Positions 58,661 to 60,555 of a stretch of DNA of 60,555 nt are shown here, one piece after another. The position numbers and the translations under genes are program-made. Numbering within the stretch: position 1 is the stretch's first letter; the number at the start of each line of letters is the position of its first letter. The notes under the pieces were generated by a model, which saw only the letters and a list, made by a program, of their open reading frames with translations, ran no database searches and was not told the origin of the DNA. The stretch comes from Rhizoclosmatium globosum (taxonomy: Eukaryota > Chytridiomycota > Chytridiomycetes > Chytridiales > Chytriomycetaceae). The DNA is taken from NCBI GenBank assembly GCA_002104985.1, contig MCGO01000222.1:1-60555 (forward strand), written 5' to 3'.

Positions 58661-59481
58661 TCACGCAACCATCTCTGTCCATTTTAGCGTTACATGGATC
58701 ATTCTCTTGCATACCCCTTCACAAACACGCATACAGTAGAACCCATCACCAGCTTGTTCAACGTACTTATCAAACGTAGGACCTTGGACAGACGTGTCTA
58801 CTCCAGAGTACGGTTCTTTGCCACAGTTGCCGGTATCGGACAGAATCGTCTGTGCAAGATTTGTTGTCAATTGAATTGCAATGCACGGGTGAATATCAAT
58901 CCTCACATTGTCCACCGTCATCGTACATTTCTGGTGCACTTTGAGTGCAATTGATTCCGAGAATACCACAATCCATTTGTCCGTATATTGAACGTACCTA
59001 CAAACGTCATTACTTTTAGAATTTCGATAGTCAGACAATCCACAATAGTGCATACCTATTTCCTGGAACGGAATTATTGATTGTAACATGAGCACTCCTA
59101 ATCCCGTTTGCAATCATCTTGGATGCTCCCGGCGTCAAATAATCCCCACGCAAAACGCGTGGACGACCTTCAGCTTGGACGATAGATGGAAGTAATCCAT
59201 GCTTGTAAAACGTGTCAATCAAGTAAGGCTATCCGGATCTGGGGAGGTTCAAGCAAAAGTTCTGGGATATTGAAACTTAAAGTACCGATACCAGTCGTGA
59301 CTGAAAACAACGTACATTCGCATCTTTGATGTATACTTGCTGTCCCCGGCAAGATTAATCCAGGAGTTGGATCAGAGTCTGGTCCTAGATCCCATCCCGC
59401 AGCCTCACAAATTGATGAATCTGGGAACGCATGTGCCTCGAACGCAAATATAACGAGTGCAAAGATAAATCCTACATTCAT
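58661..59481 (-). CDS. Secreted Cys-containing protein, about 253 aa, one frame break
   Basis: The start at 59481 gives a signal peptide (MNVGFIFALVIFAFEAHAF). The frame then breaks by one base near 59,230 (CCTTACTTG probably should have one T fewer), after which YLIDTFYKHGLLPSIVQAEG continues. A 58-bp intron (58,998-59,055) joins GNR to YVQYTDKWIVVFSES. The C-terminal part is Cys-rich (KCTMTVDNVRIDIHPC, TGNCGKEPYSG, YCMRVCEGVCKRMI). I recognise no domain. Signal peptide and paired cysteines suggest an extracellular, disulphide-bonded protein. An ordinary one-base assembly error is the simplest reason for the break. Confidence 0.6.
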
Positions 59482-59608
59482 TTTAGGAATAGTTTCGACA
59501 AAGTAGTGTTTGTTGTGTGGGGGCCGTTTTGCAACGGCGGGAATATTAGTCCCGCCCAATCAAGTTCAATCAGCATACTTTTAAGTTGTTTATTATCAAA
59601 AACAAAAA

Positions 59609-60555
59609 TCATGAATCGAGACCCATTTCTCGTCCTACTCGTGATAGACAAGCACTGACAAGATCAACTAAAGTCTCTTCATCAACATCAGCTGGGGACA
59701 TGCTTGAACCCCTTCCTGCTTTTGCAACAGCGGCCATCAAATCTACAAGTTGAGGATAGAGATAAAACAGGTGCGCGGATCGCCCCGATAAAATGTGGGA
59801 CCTCAGGGGATCTAACAAGGCCATCAGCTTAACAATAAATAGAAATTGTACTCACGTATTTTGTCTTCCGCAATCAATTGATGCAGCACGCCTGGCCTCA
59901 TTTGAAGATCTCGCAAATGTGAAAGAACAAGCAGTATTTCTTCCCCTCGAATTCGCGGTAACGGCAGGCGACCATACAGAGGTCGATCTGATGAGTAACT
60001 TGTTATCACCTCCTTCATTTTGTCAAGCACGATTGGGGCAGCGATCGTGGCAATGCGCTGCCTTGCATCCTTCATGTCTAAAATACAAAATGAGTTGATC
60101 ATAAAGGACGTAAACACTATCACCTGTCAACTCATCTGAACACAATTTCACCATAGAAACCAGACAGACTTTCGAAAAGTTTTCCCGACCATACGGCATT
60201 ACGTCAGTTCCAAGATTCATCTTCTTTGGGGAAAGTGTTTGGGGAGTGATTGGTTGCACAGAAACGTTTGGAATCGACGAGAGCGAGCCCCGTGGCGACG
60301 AAACAACATCTTCACGTAAAATTTTCTTGGCTAGATTCAGTGAAGAGTTGTGGCTGGGGCAGTGACAGAGTTTTGTGCAGATCTCAAAGTTCCAGCTCCA
60401 ACGGTGGGAACTCCTGAAGACGGAAGTGATATATCCAACATTGAACTCATATGACTTTTGTACAGTTTACTGCAACGACAAATGATTTCTACATGTTGCT
60501 TGACCAAATCGTCCGACACATGCAGTTGCCCAAGATGAAGGAGAACATCTTCTTC
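59609..60555 (-). CDS. MON2-like protein, C-terminal part (runs off right edge)
   Basis: Exons seen are 59609-59811, 59856-60077, 60124 to about 60,345, and a further open stretch to at least 60,519, where one frame change near 60,345 is unresolved (intron or base error). The C-terminal sequence has RPLYGRLPLPRIRGEEILLV followed by LSHLRDLQMRPGVL and SGRSAHLFYLYPQLVDLM. These match the end of MON2 proteins, where a conserved PFPRxREEE block is followed by SxRAHLLxLYPLL. MON2 is a large HEAT-repeat relative of Sec7 ARF-GEFs acting with DOP1 at the trans-Golgi and endosomes. The 44-nt intron before the last exon was chosen because it keeps frame. Only about 290 residues of an expected >1500 are visible. 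Confidence 0.62.

Overview
The window is nuclear DNA of a fungus, most likely an early-diverging zoosporic (chytrid-type) fungus. Genes are dense and lie on both strands. Most are split by short GT-AG introns (about 32 to 65 bp) whose boundaries can be read from frame continuity. The protein set is eukaryotic: mitochondrial pyruvate carrier, complex III subunit QCR10, MON2-like, LARP7-like, BAG-domain and arrestin proteins. Secreted GH18 chitinases with a Cys-rich module and a lectin-type propeller fit a chytrid. The species is an inference; no rRNA or tRNA gene is present to test it.

Layout. 1-713: 3' part of a multi-pass membrane protein gene running in from the left edge. 1.4-11.3 kb: a composite repeat element on the plus strand, made of a spliced-looking body (1.4-3.3 kb) and a tandem array (3.3-11.3 kb, 407-bp period containing 90-bp sub-repeats). 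11.4-23.8 kb: an island of ordinary genes (EF-hand secreted or membrane protein, MPC2, aldo-keto reductase, C2H2 transcription factor, NTF2-like/Jupiter-motif protein, WD40 protein, carnosine N-methyltransferase). 23.9-36.9 kb: a second copy of the composite element in opposite orientation (array 23.9-35.15 kb, body 35.15-36.9 kb). A short degenerate third copy of part of the body lies at about 18.1-18.5 kb. The first 37 kb is therefore a giant imperfect inverted repeat with a 12.6-kb unique centre.

37.6-60.5 kb is compact and gene-rich: alpha-arrestin-like protein, PAS-like protein with a split CxxCKR zinc module, UBL-BAG co-chaperone, two tandem chitinases, glutathione S-transferase, LARP7-like RNA-binding protein, ThrE/Prm10-type membrane protein, a type II membrane protein, alpha/beta hydrolase, QCR10, a secreted protein, and the 3' end of a MON2-like gene leaving the right edge.

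The least explained material is the composite element. Its tandem units each carry a good splice donor and a strong polypyrimidine tract plus acceptor, so the arrays look like amplified exon-intron cassettes. The two arrays are built from different unit types (monomer on the left, dimer on the right), which implies independent amplification from one ancestral element. No reverse transcriptase, transposase or other known mobility domain is visible. Several genes, mainly in the right 5 kb, show apparent single-base frame breaks that look more like residual sequencing error than gene death.
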